Assembly (NCBI GenBank): GCA_965178125.1
Contig: OZ237753.1
Coordinates: forward strand, 744,001 to 808,000
From: Bilabrum cf. latius
Lineage: Eukaryota; Bigyra: Bicosoecida; Bigyra; Bicosoecida
DNA length: 64,000 nucleotides
Reading direction: 5' to 3'
Shown: piece by piece, positions 23,770-36,000 of the stretch
Layout of the letters: every line of letters starts with the position of its first letter
Position numbering within the stretch: the stretch's first letter is position 1
The notes under the pieces: generated by a model
The model's database searches: none
Told to the model about the DNA's origin: nothing
Seen by the model: only the letters and a program-made list of their open reading frames with translations
Made by a program: the position numbers and the translations under genes

Positions 23770-26700
23770 TCAAAACAGCCCCATGAATCTCTTTGGCTTG
23801 CTACTTCCCTCTGCCGGCGCAACCGCTTTCCGGGCCGGTGCTCTCCCGCCCCCCGCATCCGGAGTGGTCGCAGCCACAGTCCCCGTCGCGCTGCCGGGAG
23901 GCGCCCGCCTGAGGCCGCCCCTCGAGGCCTGCGTCTTCTTCGCCCCGCTCCCGCTACCAGCACCAGCACCAGCACCTGGCCTGCCCTTGCCCCTGGCCGC
24001 ATTGCTTGCCCCCGCCGGCTCCGGGGACCCCATCGCCCCCACGGCCTGCTTCAGGCGGGCCTCCAGCTGCTGCCTGGCCCTCTTCTCCTAGTGCAACTCC
24101 TCCGTCTTGAACCGGAGCTCGTCCAGCGCCTCCCCGCGCTCCACCATGACCGTGTCGAGCCTCTGCGCCAGGGCCAGCTTGACGTCGTTGTCCATCCGCT
24201 TCTGACCCCTCAGGGCCTCCAGGTCGTCCACCATGTCGGCGATCTTGGCCTCGGTCCCGTGGGCCTGCTGCTGCAGCTCCCGCACCTGCTCCTGCAGCCC
24301 CACGGCCATGTCGGCTGCCTTGTCCTTGGCCTTCTGCAGGTCTGCCACCTTCTGCTGCAGGGCCACCACGTGGGGGTTGTCCTTCGCGGACTCCGACAGC
24401 TTCTTCTTCATCTCGCGGTTTTCCTCCAGCAGGTGCTTGTGCGAGCCCCTCAGGGCGTGGACCTCGTGCTCGGCCCTCTACCTCGAGGCCTGGGCCACGG
24501 TCGCCTAGTCCCTCAGCTCGCTCACCCTCTTCGCGCTCGCCTCCGCCTCCCGCTTGTACCTAGCTATCTGCCTCTCGTACCTGTCCTTGAGACGGTGGGC
24601 GAACTCCATCCCCTGCGCGCTCGCGAGGGCCGCGGCGCCGGGAGCGGAACCGCCGCCGCCCAGGGGCGGCTTCGGGGGGGTGGCTGCGGCGGTCGTGCCC
24701 GCAGCAGCAGCAGCGGCGACGGCCGCCGTGGCCGAGCCTCCGCCCGCAGGTGGGGCCGCGGCAGATCCGACCGACCCCGCGCCTCCTCCAGACTCGGTGG
24801 GTGCGGGGGCGCTCACAGCGACTGCCGCTGCGGTCCCGCCCCCCGCCCTGGACGCCAGCTGCGGAACAGGCCCTTGCGGAGCGCCGCGGAAGGGCGCCTC
24901 CGCGAGCATGGCTTCCAGCTCCTTGGCCCGTTGTTCCGCAGCATCTGCGCGGCGCCGCGTGGCCTCCAGCATTGCTTTCAGCTCGACGGGGATGGTCGAG
25001 ACCTGCGCGCCACCGCGCTCGGGCACGGCCTTGTCCCCGGGCCTCTGCTCCTTGTCTTCCTCCTCCTCCTCCTGCTGATCCCCTGCATCCTCCTTGCTTT
25101 CCCCCGCACCGCCCTTCGAGTCCTCCTCCTTCGGGCCTCCCTCCCCGTCCTCGTTCTCGTCCTCACCCTCCCGATCCATGGCATCCTCCGCCGCCCGCAC
25201 CGCCTCGTCATCCAGCTGCACCACATTGCCACCGTTCAGCTCCTTCGCCTTGCTCTCCCAGGCGCGGAGCATGGCCTTGAGCTCGCGGACCTCCCGCTGC
25301 AGCCGCACGTTGTTGTCCCGCAGCGCGCCCACCTCCTTGGCCTCTTTCTTCAGCTTGGCGAGCTTGTCGCGTGCCTGCCGCTGACGGGCGCAGCACTGGA
25401 TCCGGACCGCGGCGCCGCGCAGTTCCGCAAACCTGCGGGACTGCAGCCGCCCCCGCCTCCACGCCACCAGTTTGGTGGCGTAGTGCCTCCTCCTGATCTC
25501 CGCGAACCGAGCCACCTGGGCCGCCCCCCGCGCCCTGGCCTGCAGCTTGGTGACTGCAGCCCGGTACCTCAGGAACGCGAGCCGGGCCACTGCTCTTCGA
25601 GCGAACGCCTGAGTTCGCGTCGCCGCGAGCTCCCTTCGCATCCTTCGGACGGTCCTTCTCGCCAGGAACCCGCGCACGACCCGCTGCGCTACGGAGCACG
25701 AGTGCTTGATCCTGGCGTAGGTGCGCAGGGCCAGCCATCTCCTCACGGCCGACTGGGCGCGGACTGCGGATCCGCGCAGCACGTGCTGCCTCCTCCTCTC
25801 CATCTCGTCCACGCCCGCCTTCCGGAAGAAGACCTTGGTCTTGCCGACCTGGAACGAGTCGGGATCCAGCGGATCCTCGATCAGCTCCATGAGGCGGCGG
25901 GACCGCTGCTGGCCTTCCTCGACGGACAGCACGGGCCCGCTCTTGCCCGCGCTCTTGCCCGCACCCTTGGCCCTCTTTCCAAGTCCCATGAGCCCGCTCA
26001 GGAGCTCTCGCTTGTGCTCCAAGGACAGCAGGACCTGGTACTGCCGCAGGAAATCCTCGTGCAGATACCGCACGGGGTATCCGAGACGGGCCACGCGCAC
26101 CGCCTCCAGCACACCGCCGCACCTGAGCTGGGACACGACCCCCGTCCGCTCAAACTCCTTGGGCATCTGCTTGGCGTTGGGCTTGATGCACCGGACGTAG
26201 TGCGGCGAGGTAGACCGAATGACGGACAGGAGACTCTTGAGCTGCGACTTGAACTGGGAGCCTACGCTATCGCTCATCAGCCCGCCCTTCTTACCCTTGC
26301 CCTTCTTCTTGCCGCCCTTGCCGCCCTTCTTCCCGCCGGCAGCCCCTTCCGAGGATGCACCCGCTGCCGCAGCCCCGCCCGCTGCCTGAGCGTCGTCCCC
26401 GCCGGCCGCTGCTCCGCCCTTGGCTGCCGCCTCGACGCCGTACACCACCTGCAGCAGGGACACGGCCGATCCCTTGACGCAGTCCGTAGCTTCCTGGTGC
26501 ATCTGGTCCCTGTTCTTCTCGATAAATCCACCCGTGGAGTACTTGACCTGCCCCGCGTAGTGCTTGACGATGAACTGCGATCTGGCCTTGAGCTTTGCAG
26601 AGGCGCTGAACCGAGCGTGCTTGCCCAGCTGCTCCACCAGCTTGGAGGCGAATCCCTTGTTGGTGGCTCGCTGGCCCAGCAGGCACTGCTCGTCCAGCAG

Positions 26701-28610
26701 GGCCAGGATGCCAGGGGGCTTCTTGCCCTCGATGAGGTCAAGGCAGTCCTGGTTGTCAGGGAAATCGATCGAGCTCCAGTCGATCCCTTCGCGCTCGTAC
26801 TCCTCCTGCTCGAGCTTGAAGACGAACTGGTTGAACTGCTGCTGGAGCGTCTCGTTCGCGTAGTTGATGCACAGCTGCTCGAACGAGTTGTGCTCGAAGT
26901 GCTCGAATCCGAAGATGTCCAGCACCCCGATGAAGCTGGCCACCTGCTCCTGCTCGGCTCTGATCCTCAGGTTGACCTTCTTGACCAGCCACAGGAAGAG
27001 CTTACCGTATATGTCCTTCGCCAGCGCGTCAGCGGCAGAGGTGGCCTGCTCGGGCGAGAACAGCACCTTGTACTTCTCTCCCGCGGCGTTGATCATCTTG
27101 CTAGTCAGCGCGTCCTCCATGCCCTCCAGGGTCAGCCCAAGCAGACGGGCCGCGCTCGTGGCAGACGCCCTCGATGCCTCCGTGATCTTCGCCCCGTCAC
27201 CGCCGTCCGCGCCCGGCACCTTGTGCGCCTCGAACTGCACGTCGCCCAGGTGCAGCACCCCCGCCACCGCCTTCCACACGTCCAGCCTCTCCGCCCTGCC
27301 GATCCCCATCGTCTCCATGCCCTCCTCCAGCGCCCGGTACTCCTCATCGTCTCCCACGTCCCGCAGCGTGTAGCACCCGCTCTGGTTGGTGAGCCTGTGC
27401 TCCTCAAGCGGCTTAAGGTCCAGCCCCAGCGTCTCCTTGTCTTCGTCGCTGAGGCCCGCGTGCAGCTGGTAAAAGATGTGGAAGTTCCGCTCGCCCTTGG
27501 ACTGAGCCGCCACCCGCACCTTCTCCAGCAAATACGTCTCGATGGATCCGCCCACCAGCTCGCCCGCCCTGTTGAACTGCAGCGTGATAAATTTGCCAAA
27601 CCTGGAGGAGTTCTCATTCCTCGAGGTCTTGGCGTTGCCGAAAGCCTCCAGGATGGGGTTGGAGTCCAGGATGCGGCGCTCGATCGCAGAGGCCTCCCCG
27701 GTGGCGCTGCCAGCCGCCCTACTGCTCCCGGTGGGGGTAGACACCGCGCCGGCTGGAGTGCTGCCTGCGCCCGCACCGCTGGCTGCAGGCGTGGACGGAG
27801 AGGGCGAGGCGGGGCCGGCTGCCTGGCTTGCTACTTGGTCCATGTCAAGGGCGGACCCCAGTCTGGGGCTGAGCATGGCGTGGCTCGAGCCGGATCGCTG
27901 ATGCCGCTTCGGCCTCCCGATCCAGCAGACGTACCGCATGATCAGTTTCGTGCTTTCTGTCTTGCCTGCCCCCGATTCTCCCGAGATGAGGACGCTCTGG
28001 TTGCTCGTGGGCGTGCCCTTGGCCTCGTCTGGGCTGCGCATGCACCGGTAGGCGTTGTCTGCGGTGTCCCATACGTGGGGAGCGAGCGGCGGCGCGTCGA
28101 TCCCCTGCGACTTGAGCAGTCCTATTGAGTAGTATTGCTGCAGGATGTCCCTGGTGTAGAGCGGGAGGCGCTGGAACGGGTTCACGGCCAGCAGAATCGG
28201 GCCCGTCGACGTGTAGATGAGGTCTTTCGCGTAGCGCATCTGCAGCACATGCAATATTGCAGGCTCATGCAAATGCGTCAAGTTGATCAGATCGTCTACT
28301 CCTACTTGCTTTCTGTCCGAGCTACCAAGGTCGGTGTTCCGAAGCTTGACAGTGGTTAACTCCCCAGCCGAATCCGTCTTTAGGGTGACGTCGACCGGTT
28401 TTCCGCCGGAATCTGGCTCAACCGATGCTTTATCACCATCCTGCGCGAACTCGACAGAATACATCTTGGGACAGTGGCAGGCAGTGCCGCAACGAGACTT
28501 GTGTTGCAGCGCGGGATATCACGTTCGAAGCTCACAATGCTGAGAATTTGGCCGGGAATCCAGGCCAGCACATCATCTTTAATCCAAACGTTGGCCCCAA
28601 CTTCGGCCAT
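23770..28610 (-). CDS. Unconventional myosin heavy chain (two exons)
   Basis: About 1,589 residues; exon 1 28536-28610, exon 2 23770-28464, stop TGA. Exon 1 encodes the start of the SH3-like subdomain (ANVWIKDDVLAWIPGQ). The motor has the P-loop GESGAGKTE (about residue 187), switch I NENSSRFGKF, switch II DIFGFEHFEHNSFEQL and the actin-binding HYVRCIKPN. An insertion of about 75 Pro/Ser/Ala-rich residues enlarges loop 1, and loop 2 is Lys/Gly-rich (KKGGKGGKKKGKGKK). Five or six IQ-like segments follow (VRRWLALRTYARIKHS onward), then acidic linkers and coiled coil. Three TAG codons (24505, 24478, 24088) all fall in tail coiled coil, where Gln is natural. The tail ends in a Gly/Ala/Pro-rich segment with no dilute, FERM or MyTH4 domain, so the class is undetermined. 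Confidence 0.93.
28465..28535 (-). other. Intron (71 nt) in the myosin gene
   Basis: Donor GTGAGC after ATT (28536) and acceptor cccaag before ATG TAT (28464), phase 0. It joins the SH3-like N-terminus to the long second exon. The acceptor dinucleotide context AAG is less usual than CAG. Confidence 0.7.
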
Positions 28611-28885
28611 AGCCTCAAATCCTCCAGAGTGGTCCGGCTTCGGGAGATACCCTCAGACAATTGGCCAATCAATTAAATTCTAGCTGGTTTCTGCGACTCG
28701 TCCAGAAGCAAATAGTGGGACGAATCTTCAATTTACAACAAATTGAGCTGGTTGCCACTGTATCGCGATAAATGCCGGTCAGTCGGGGCAAACATGTTTT
28801 CTTTGGTGGGAGCGGTTGCAACGGCTGGGACCAAAAGGCACACCTTACAAATCACCTGCGGCAACTCGGCAGAAAATCAGGAGCC

Positions 28886-29752
28886 ATGGGGTGGACAAGG
28901 CAAGTTTCGAAGAGGAGCGGCAAGATCTATTATTTTAATACAGATACTGGAGAGTCAACCTATTCAAAGCCACCTTCGTGCGAAGAGAAGCAGGTATCGA
29001 AGCCGCCTACGCTTCCGAAGACGAAATCCGCAGCTTCGCCAGCTCTTTTGACTCGGTAGAGCTCCAGCGCGACTGCAGCAAGTGGTTTGAGCTCAAAATA
29101 GCCTGTTCTCCCTCAACAGAACCAAAAACCACCTGGAAAAGGCGTCTTCTCATCGCTGCTGGCTAAAGTGAAGAAGTAGGCTGCTCGGCCGGGGGTCGAC
29201 GGGTCCAGCAGTTAGTTGTCCTCGATCGAACTTGATAAAAAGCGGCGTCTCGAGGAGCAGGAGCGAGGCAAGAAGGTGGTTCGAGACTGGCGCGACAAGG
29301 CAAAGGCTGTGTGCGACGACCTGCTCAGCAGCGACTCTCGCACGTTCCACCGTTTCACCGGGGAGCACGTTACCCTCGATCTGATCCGGTTGGTCATTCA
29401 CGACGCTGCTGAATCGGCAGGTCTTATGTGCTAGAGCGTCGGGGAAGGGGACGAGCGTGTCGTGCTCGTTTTCAAAGCCGAGCACCCTCCTCCAGAAATC
29501 GTGGAAGCGGAGGCGGAAGAAGCCAGAGAGCAAGCCGCTCTGGAATCTCACGTGAAGGCACAAGCGGCTGCCATGGCGGAGGCAGCTAAGAACCGAACAC
29601 CTGCTCCGAGGGCCCAGAAGAAGGGAGCACCGCCGGACCCCAGCGAGAGGAGGCTGGTGGGCGGGATGAAGCGGGACAGGCGATCTGTGGCTGAAATACA
29701 GGCAGAGCTGGCGGCGGAACAAAAGCGCAGGCGAGTGGATGGAGTCGAGTGA
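28886..29752 (+). CDS. SPAG7: WW-domain plus R3H protein, SPAG7-like
   Basis: 288 residues from the ATG at 28886; an in-frame ATG at 28772 would add 38. A WW domain opens the protein (MGWTRQVSKRSGKIYYFN, then TGESTYSKPP). The rest follows SPAG7 order: a FSSLLAKVKK segment, a Lys/Arg/Glu-rich helix, an R3H-type single-stranded nucleic-acid-binding domain (FHRFTGEHVTLDLIRLVIHD, then SVGEGDERVVLVFKAEH) and the C-terminal KRDRRSVAEIQAELAAEQK motif (KRDTRSIEEAMNEIRAKK in animals). Animal SPAG7, as I know it, has no WW domain. Five TAG codons (29057, 29099, 29177, 29210, 29432) interrupt the frame; the stop is TGA. It is divergent from the myosin gene, with only about 275 bp between starts. Confidence 0.82.
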
Positions 29753-30018
29753 ACTAAGTGTCCACTCCTCGCAAGCGACCGACAGGTGGGAGAATCGCGG
29801 GGGGGGTGCAGTTTGCGAGAGTGACAGGGTGGGTCTGCGCCCGTTTTTCTGTTTTGCGCATTGCTGGTTGTAAGTTAGAAAGCAGTGTTAGCCCAAGGTT
29901 AGATGGATTCGTGCGCCGATGCGATTGCCTCGTCGCTCTACATTGGTCGCAACTCGCACACCACACCCCGAGCTGTCCAAGCGTCAAGCCCACAAGCGGG
30001 TTTGGGCCACGGGCCAGC

Positions 30019-33000
30019 ATGGCGTTTTCGGGCGATAGCCCTTCGGAAACAAGTTCCAATTTGACAGAATATGCCAAAGAAGTCACTAAAAGGTAGCAGG
30101 CACTGCTAAACTTGTTGACGGCGCAGCAGCTCGTGCTGCGATTGGGTGCGACAGGCAATCCAGGAGACTTTGGGGGGCCTGCAGCCCTGATTGACTCGGC
30201 AGTGGCCGTTATTGGATGCGATAGAATAACTATGTTTGTGGTAGACCGAGTTCGAGGCCGTGTGGTCGCTGCATTGGCGAATGAGCAGGAATTGGAGGTG
30301 AGGTCGGAACCGCATGAACGTCCTGTTCCAGTACTCTGCGTCTGTGCTCCCTGTTCTGACGGCACTGCTTATGAATACGGTGTGGTTGCTCCTGCCGCGG
30401 CGGCAATTTTGCATTCTGTCGAGACTCCGCATCGGTGCTGCCCAACCGTTTCCTTCGAGAGCGCAGGGAGGTTCTCTTGCGGTAGGCAAGGGATTTGCTG
30501 GGCATGTTGCCCAAACTGGAGAGCCAATTCGTGTTGATGATGCCACGAATGATCCCCGGCTAGTTTTGGACTTTGAGCGCAGTGCAGCCAGCAGGACGCG
30601 CAGCCTCCTAGCCGTTCCTGTCAAGGATCGAAGAGGTGCAGTCGTAGCAGTACTTGAAGCCATCAACAAGCACTCATTTTCGCCTTCTTAGATATGTGCT
30701 TTTACATCGTTTGATGAGTATGTGCTGCGGTGTTTTTCAGTCTTTCTGGGAGAGGTGAGCGCATTCCGAAGTGTAACTCACACATGCGAGTCTGAAGCGC
30801 AGTCGACTCGACGCACCTGAACCATCCCCCCCTGTATATTTCGCAGTCAATGCACCGTTTAGGCTTGTACGAAGATGCTGCTAGGGCAAGTGCGGTCAAT
30901 GCTGCCCTGGTGAGAGCAACCAAGCGTCTCGCACAGGAAGTCGAAGTCTCTAGGGTCGTTGAGACGCTTGTCCGTGCGCTCAGGAGGCTAACTAGGGCAA
31001 CCCGAGTCAACGTTTACCTGGTCGATGCTGATTCAGAGATGATCCACCTGATAGATCCCGGTCTGACGACGCCGCGACGACATGTGCCCGGTTTGTTCGA
31101 CGCCGGCACGTTCGGTGCTTCCACCGCCGACGGCACCGGGGAGGACGTGCACGACATTCACCAAGGAGGGGTGTCCGATTACTACGCACATTCGTTGGGC
31201 CATATCGAGGACGACGGAAGCGAAGGAAACGACGGCTTCGATTCGGACGACTCTGGCTTCGGGGAGGTGACCGGCAAGCTCTCACCCGGCCTGGGGCTGG
31301 GCCGCAGCCTGGGCGGTTCTGGGGGCAAAGGCACCTCGGGCGACGAGCAAGACAGCAAGCTGCGGGCCAGAGATCTGTCCGACAGCACTGGCCTGGCCGA
31401 TGCCGGTGCCGATGCGTCGGATTCGCGGGAGGCCCCGCCCACCGCGAGGAGGCAGCACTCCTCCTCTGCCCCAGTCACTCCAACGCCTGTCTCGGATGCA
31501 GATGTTGCCCGCCCGGGCCGCTCCCGCAGAAAACCGCCCCCAGGTGCTCTTTCCTTGCCCCTAGATCGAGTCCGCGGCATCTCCTCGGGGGCCTCCTCCT
31601 CCAACCAGTCCTCTTCGTCCTCCATGGGGACAGGGAGGGGCGTGCTGGAGGTGGACCCAGACGCGGTGTACTCGCCTACGGTGCCACCGAGCAGCATGAC
31701 AATGCACGGAGGGCAGAGGCTCTGGAGCGATCACTCGTCACACCTAGAGGATCCCCAGAGGCGGCACTCTGCGCAGGTGGGCAGGGCGGGGGGGGCGGGG
31801 GGGGCTGCGGGGGGTCCGCTTGGCCTCTCTGGCAGCAGGGGGCTGGTGCGCCGGCAGACCGAGCAGCCCGGTGCTATGCGAGCCAATGCCAAGGGAACAG
31901 CCACTGTCCACGGGCACAGAGAGAATGCGAGTGCGCATCCGGGCCAGCCCGCGAGCGGCAGCGCGAGCTCCAGCACCACCGTGGCTGGGGGCGGAGGCCG
32001 CATGTTTCCGGCTCTGCCCAACAGGGCGGTACCACTGGCTCGCTTCAACTCCACCCCCCTGCCCACCATCTCAAGCCAGGCCACCAACGTGGGCGGGTCC
32101 GAGTCGGATGCGCACGGCGCGGGAGCTGAGGTGCGGGAGGATGAGACGGGAGCGGAGGGGACGTTGCAGTGCCTCGCGACATTCTCCATCCACAGGGGCA
32201 TCGTGGGGCGGGTGGCGCTGACGGGTGAAACCGTGGTGGTGCTGGATGCATCCGCCCACCCTGACTTCGATGCGGCTGTGGACGAGGCGCTCCTGGACCC
32301 CCTCCCTGCTGAGAAGCTGGAGCTGTCGTCTGGGCCGGCCGTGCAGGGCCAGAGGCACGGGGTGGTGGCAGACAGAGTCGGCATGCTGCGCAGCGGGATG
32401 CACGCTTCAGACTCAACGCCAGCCCTTGTGGAGCTAGGGCACCCTTCCGGGTCCCCTCTCTCCCCCGGGGAGCAGCCTGGAGGCGAGGCATCCCCGCGGC
32501 GATCCACGGTGGCGGGAGGCAGGGGGCCAAGAGGAAGGCAGGATGCCCTGCTGGGTGCCACGGAGAGACCCGCGCGCAGGAAGCAGTCGGCGGGGGCGTT
32601 GTTCCCTGGCGGCGGCACGGGCGCGCATGGAACGGAGCAGAGGGGCGAAGCAGACGGGGGCGGTGGCGCGCAGCAGCACAGTCAGGAGCAGGGTGCGCAG
32701 CCTCAGTCGCCCCTCGTGGGTGCCATGCAGCCCCCGCCCGAAGCCGAGGTTGCCAAGCTTACAAATCTTGGGCCCACTGCCGACGCGGCCGGCTGGGCCG
32801 ATGCAAATGCATCGCACGGTCGTGCTAGGGTGCGTTCGGCTGATCAGGAGCAGGCGATTCACTCCTTCACCCTGGCGGAGGAGTGGAGCGGGGGACGGGC
32901 GGGAGCCGACCAAGCCAGGGGCGTGTCACGGCGGGTGACTTCCAGGCTCTCCAGGGTGCAGAGCGCGGTGGTGGCACCCGTGTGCGACGCGGATGGGCGC

Positions 33001-36000
33001 ATTCTGGCCGTGGTGCAGGTGCTGAACAAGAGGACCGAGTCGGCACAGCAGGACTCGAGGGCTACCCTGCTGTCGGCGACGCACGGTCAGCTCTCGGTGG
33101 TGAAGAACTGCTCGGGCGGTTCCACGGCGCGGCAGGTGATCCAGGCCGCGCTGGATGCGGGCGGGACTACATCGGCCTCTGTTGGGGCAGACGTGGTGGC
33201 AGGCGCGGCGGGCGCAGGAGGGCATGCTGGTGACATCCCTCGGCCGCCGGAGCTGCCGCTGCCTTGGGGCGGCACTTTGGGCGCATCCCCGTCGCTTCTG
33301 CACGCGCTGGGACAGGTAGGAGGAGGCGCTGGTTCTAGCTCTGCAGGCCTGCTGTCCGGTGCCGGTGAGACTCCTGCAGGTTTCGGGGCTGGGAGCGGCG
33401 GGGCCCAGGGCTCCTCCTCCTTCTTCTTCAGTACAGCGCCGCTGTCGGCATCAGCTGGCAGTCCTGCTGGGGCGGTCGACGATGCGGTGCCTGGTCCGCG
33501 CAACGGCCCCTTCGTCTCGGCAGGTCTAGAGTCAGGTATGCGGTCCAAGCGGGCGCTCGGGCTCGCGCGCAAGGCCTCTCGGCAGGTGAGGTCTGAGCGA
33601 GCGCGGGAGATTCAGGTCACGCACACGGCTTCGCTTTCGCCGAGGCCCTCTGGGAAGGGGTTCGGGGCCTGGGTCGATGACGAGGACGAGGACGGGAATG
33701 GGAATGGGAATGGGAGGGGTGGTAGAAGGCGCGGCAGGACCAGCAGCAAGAGCTCCTTGCGGAAAGAGGTGGGTCTTGCTCCGTCTGGGGAGGCAGGGAA
33801 GGCAACAACCGGGGCTGCTGGCGCCGGGTAGGCCTAGGCCAGCGGGCAGGACAGCGGCAGCGACGGTCGGGGCGGCTCGCGAGACTCGGTGGCTCTGCCC
33901 TCTGTCGCAGTCGCTGGCCCCTCGCAGCCCGTGGCCCCGCCCGCAATCCGCGGTAACCACCGCCTGCAGCTCCCGTCCACGGTCGTGGAAGAGACAGGCA
34001 CGACGGACGGGAGGACGGCATCACCCTCGCAGCACTCGGTGGACTCGTCCGCATCCCCAAAGTTCGAGAGCCCCGGCATGCTCCCGGACAGGGGGCACAC
34101 CCTGTCTGGCGACTCGGGCAGCGGCCGGGGGAGCGCGCTCGTGGTTGGCATATCCGGCTCGCAGGGTACCAGGAGCGGCAGTGACGAGGACAGGTAGGTG
34201 GGTGCTGCCACGGGCCCTTTGCCCAGCAGCGCAGCATCCTCCCCCACGCGCGCCGCACCGACTGATGAGAGCCCCCAATCACTTGGAGATGACCTGCACT
34301 CCAGGAACAACGGCGCTGACGTTGACCTTACAGCTACCCCGATCGCCTCGGGAAGCACCGAATCGGACAAGCAGGACGCGGCAGCCGACCCGCCTGCAGC
34401 GCCTGTACAGTCCGCAGCGGGCGAAGCCACGGCGCTGCCTGCCCCGCCTGCCACAATCGGCTAGGTACACCGCTCCACCAGCGCACCGGAAGACCGCCCC
34501 AGCCCTCTGGACACCTCCCGCGAGTCGGACTGGAAGGCCTCGCCCTGGCGCAAGGGGAGCGGCTCGAGCGGCGGTGGGCAGCGAGGGAGGGGCAGGCTGT
34601 CCTCCATCGACGCGGAGGCCTTCGTGCCATTCTCAGCCACCGATGTTGGCGTGGTGGAGAGCATTGCGGCGTCAGCTGGCGTGTGCCTTCACAAGGCGCT
34701 TCTGTTCGGAGACCTGAGGAGGGCCCAGCGAAAGACCGGCGCGCTGCTCGAGATGGTGCAGGCGACGGCCTCGAGCAAGGGGACCTTTGACGTGGTGGAA
34801 GGGATCCTGGAGAGCGTGTCCAGGGCTCTCCGTGCCGTGCGCGCGTCCCTCTTCCTCTTTGACGCGCCTGCTGGCGAGTTGCAGTGCCTGGTGTCCGACA
34901 CCGACCTCGAGGACGTGCGGGTGCCCACCCGCAGGGGGATCGCTGGGTAGGCCGTGCGTGAGGCGCGGGTGGTGCGCGTGGCCAGCTGCCAGCCCGGCGA
35001 CGTTGAGTCGTCTTCCTCCCTGGAACAGGTGCTCCGCCAGCAAACCGCTTTGTCGCCGGGGCGGCGCGCCTCCCAGCTGGGCCACCAGGCAGAGGACGGC
35101 GACGGCAGCGAGCTGGAGCCCGGGCGGTGGCACTTGCAGAGCGACGCGGCCACGCGGCTCGCATCGCTAGGCAGCGCCGACACGGTGGAGAGCGGTGTGG
35201 TGGCGGTGAGGGGCCTCCCCGTTGTGTGTGTCCCGGTTCTGGACCATCAGGGCCGCGTGCTGGGAGTGGTGGAAGTGGTGGGCAAGTGGCAGCCGGGCGG
35301 CCCCGCAGGCGGAAGCTCCTCCGAGAACCCCTTGGAGCTCTCGCCGGCGCCCGTGAGGCCCGGGTCTGGCAGTCCGATGCAGCCCAAGCCACCGCTGGAG
35401 CTCACCCCGGTTCATGGGCAGGGCCAGGCGGATCACTCCGCCTCCAGCTCGCCAGCTGAGAGCAGTCCTCACGGCTTGGGGAACCAGCAAGGCGAGGCCC
35501 AGAAGAACAGTGGCTCCGGGACAGGCGGCCGACCCCCGGCGCCGCCGCGGCCGGGCCTGACCGTGCGCGCTCCCACGTAGTAGAAGCTGCCACCTGTGGT
35601 TAGTCGCATGCACTCGCAGTCGGACGGGATCGGAGCGCCCGGCGTGGTGGTCGGTCAGATGACCCCCATTGACCGAGGGGAATCCTCCGGTTCTCTGCTC
35701 GTATCAGGGCCGTCCGTGGAGCTGGAAGGCGACACTCCCACCGCAGTCACACCAGCCACCAGGGATGAAGTTCCTTCACTGCCCGGCCAGGGCGGAAGCA
35801 CGCGGGCAGTTGTCACGCCGGCCCGCGCAGCAGCCCACCCCGGGCAGCCGCACTCCAGGCGGAGCAACGCGCGCAAGATGCGCACGTTGTCGTTTTATGT
35901 GGGTCGCGGGGGTATGTCTGGAGCCAGGTCAGCTGCTTCGGTCGCGTCCAGCGTCACTGGAATGGGCGGCGTGCACGAGGACCGCAGCACGGGCATAGAC

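Noticed and set aside
24091-28128. Open frame of 1,345 codons antisense to the myosin gene
   Set aside because: It is the mirror of a GC-rich coding strand, has Leu/Arg/His-biased composition and no domain. The minus strand encodes an unmistakable myosin motor.
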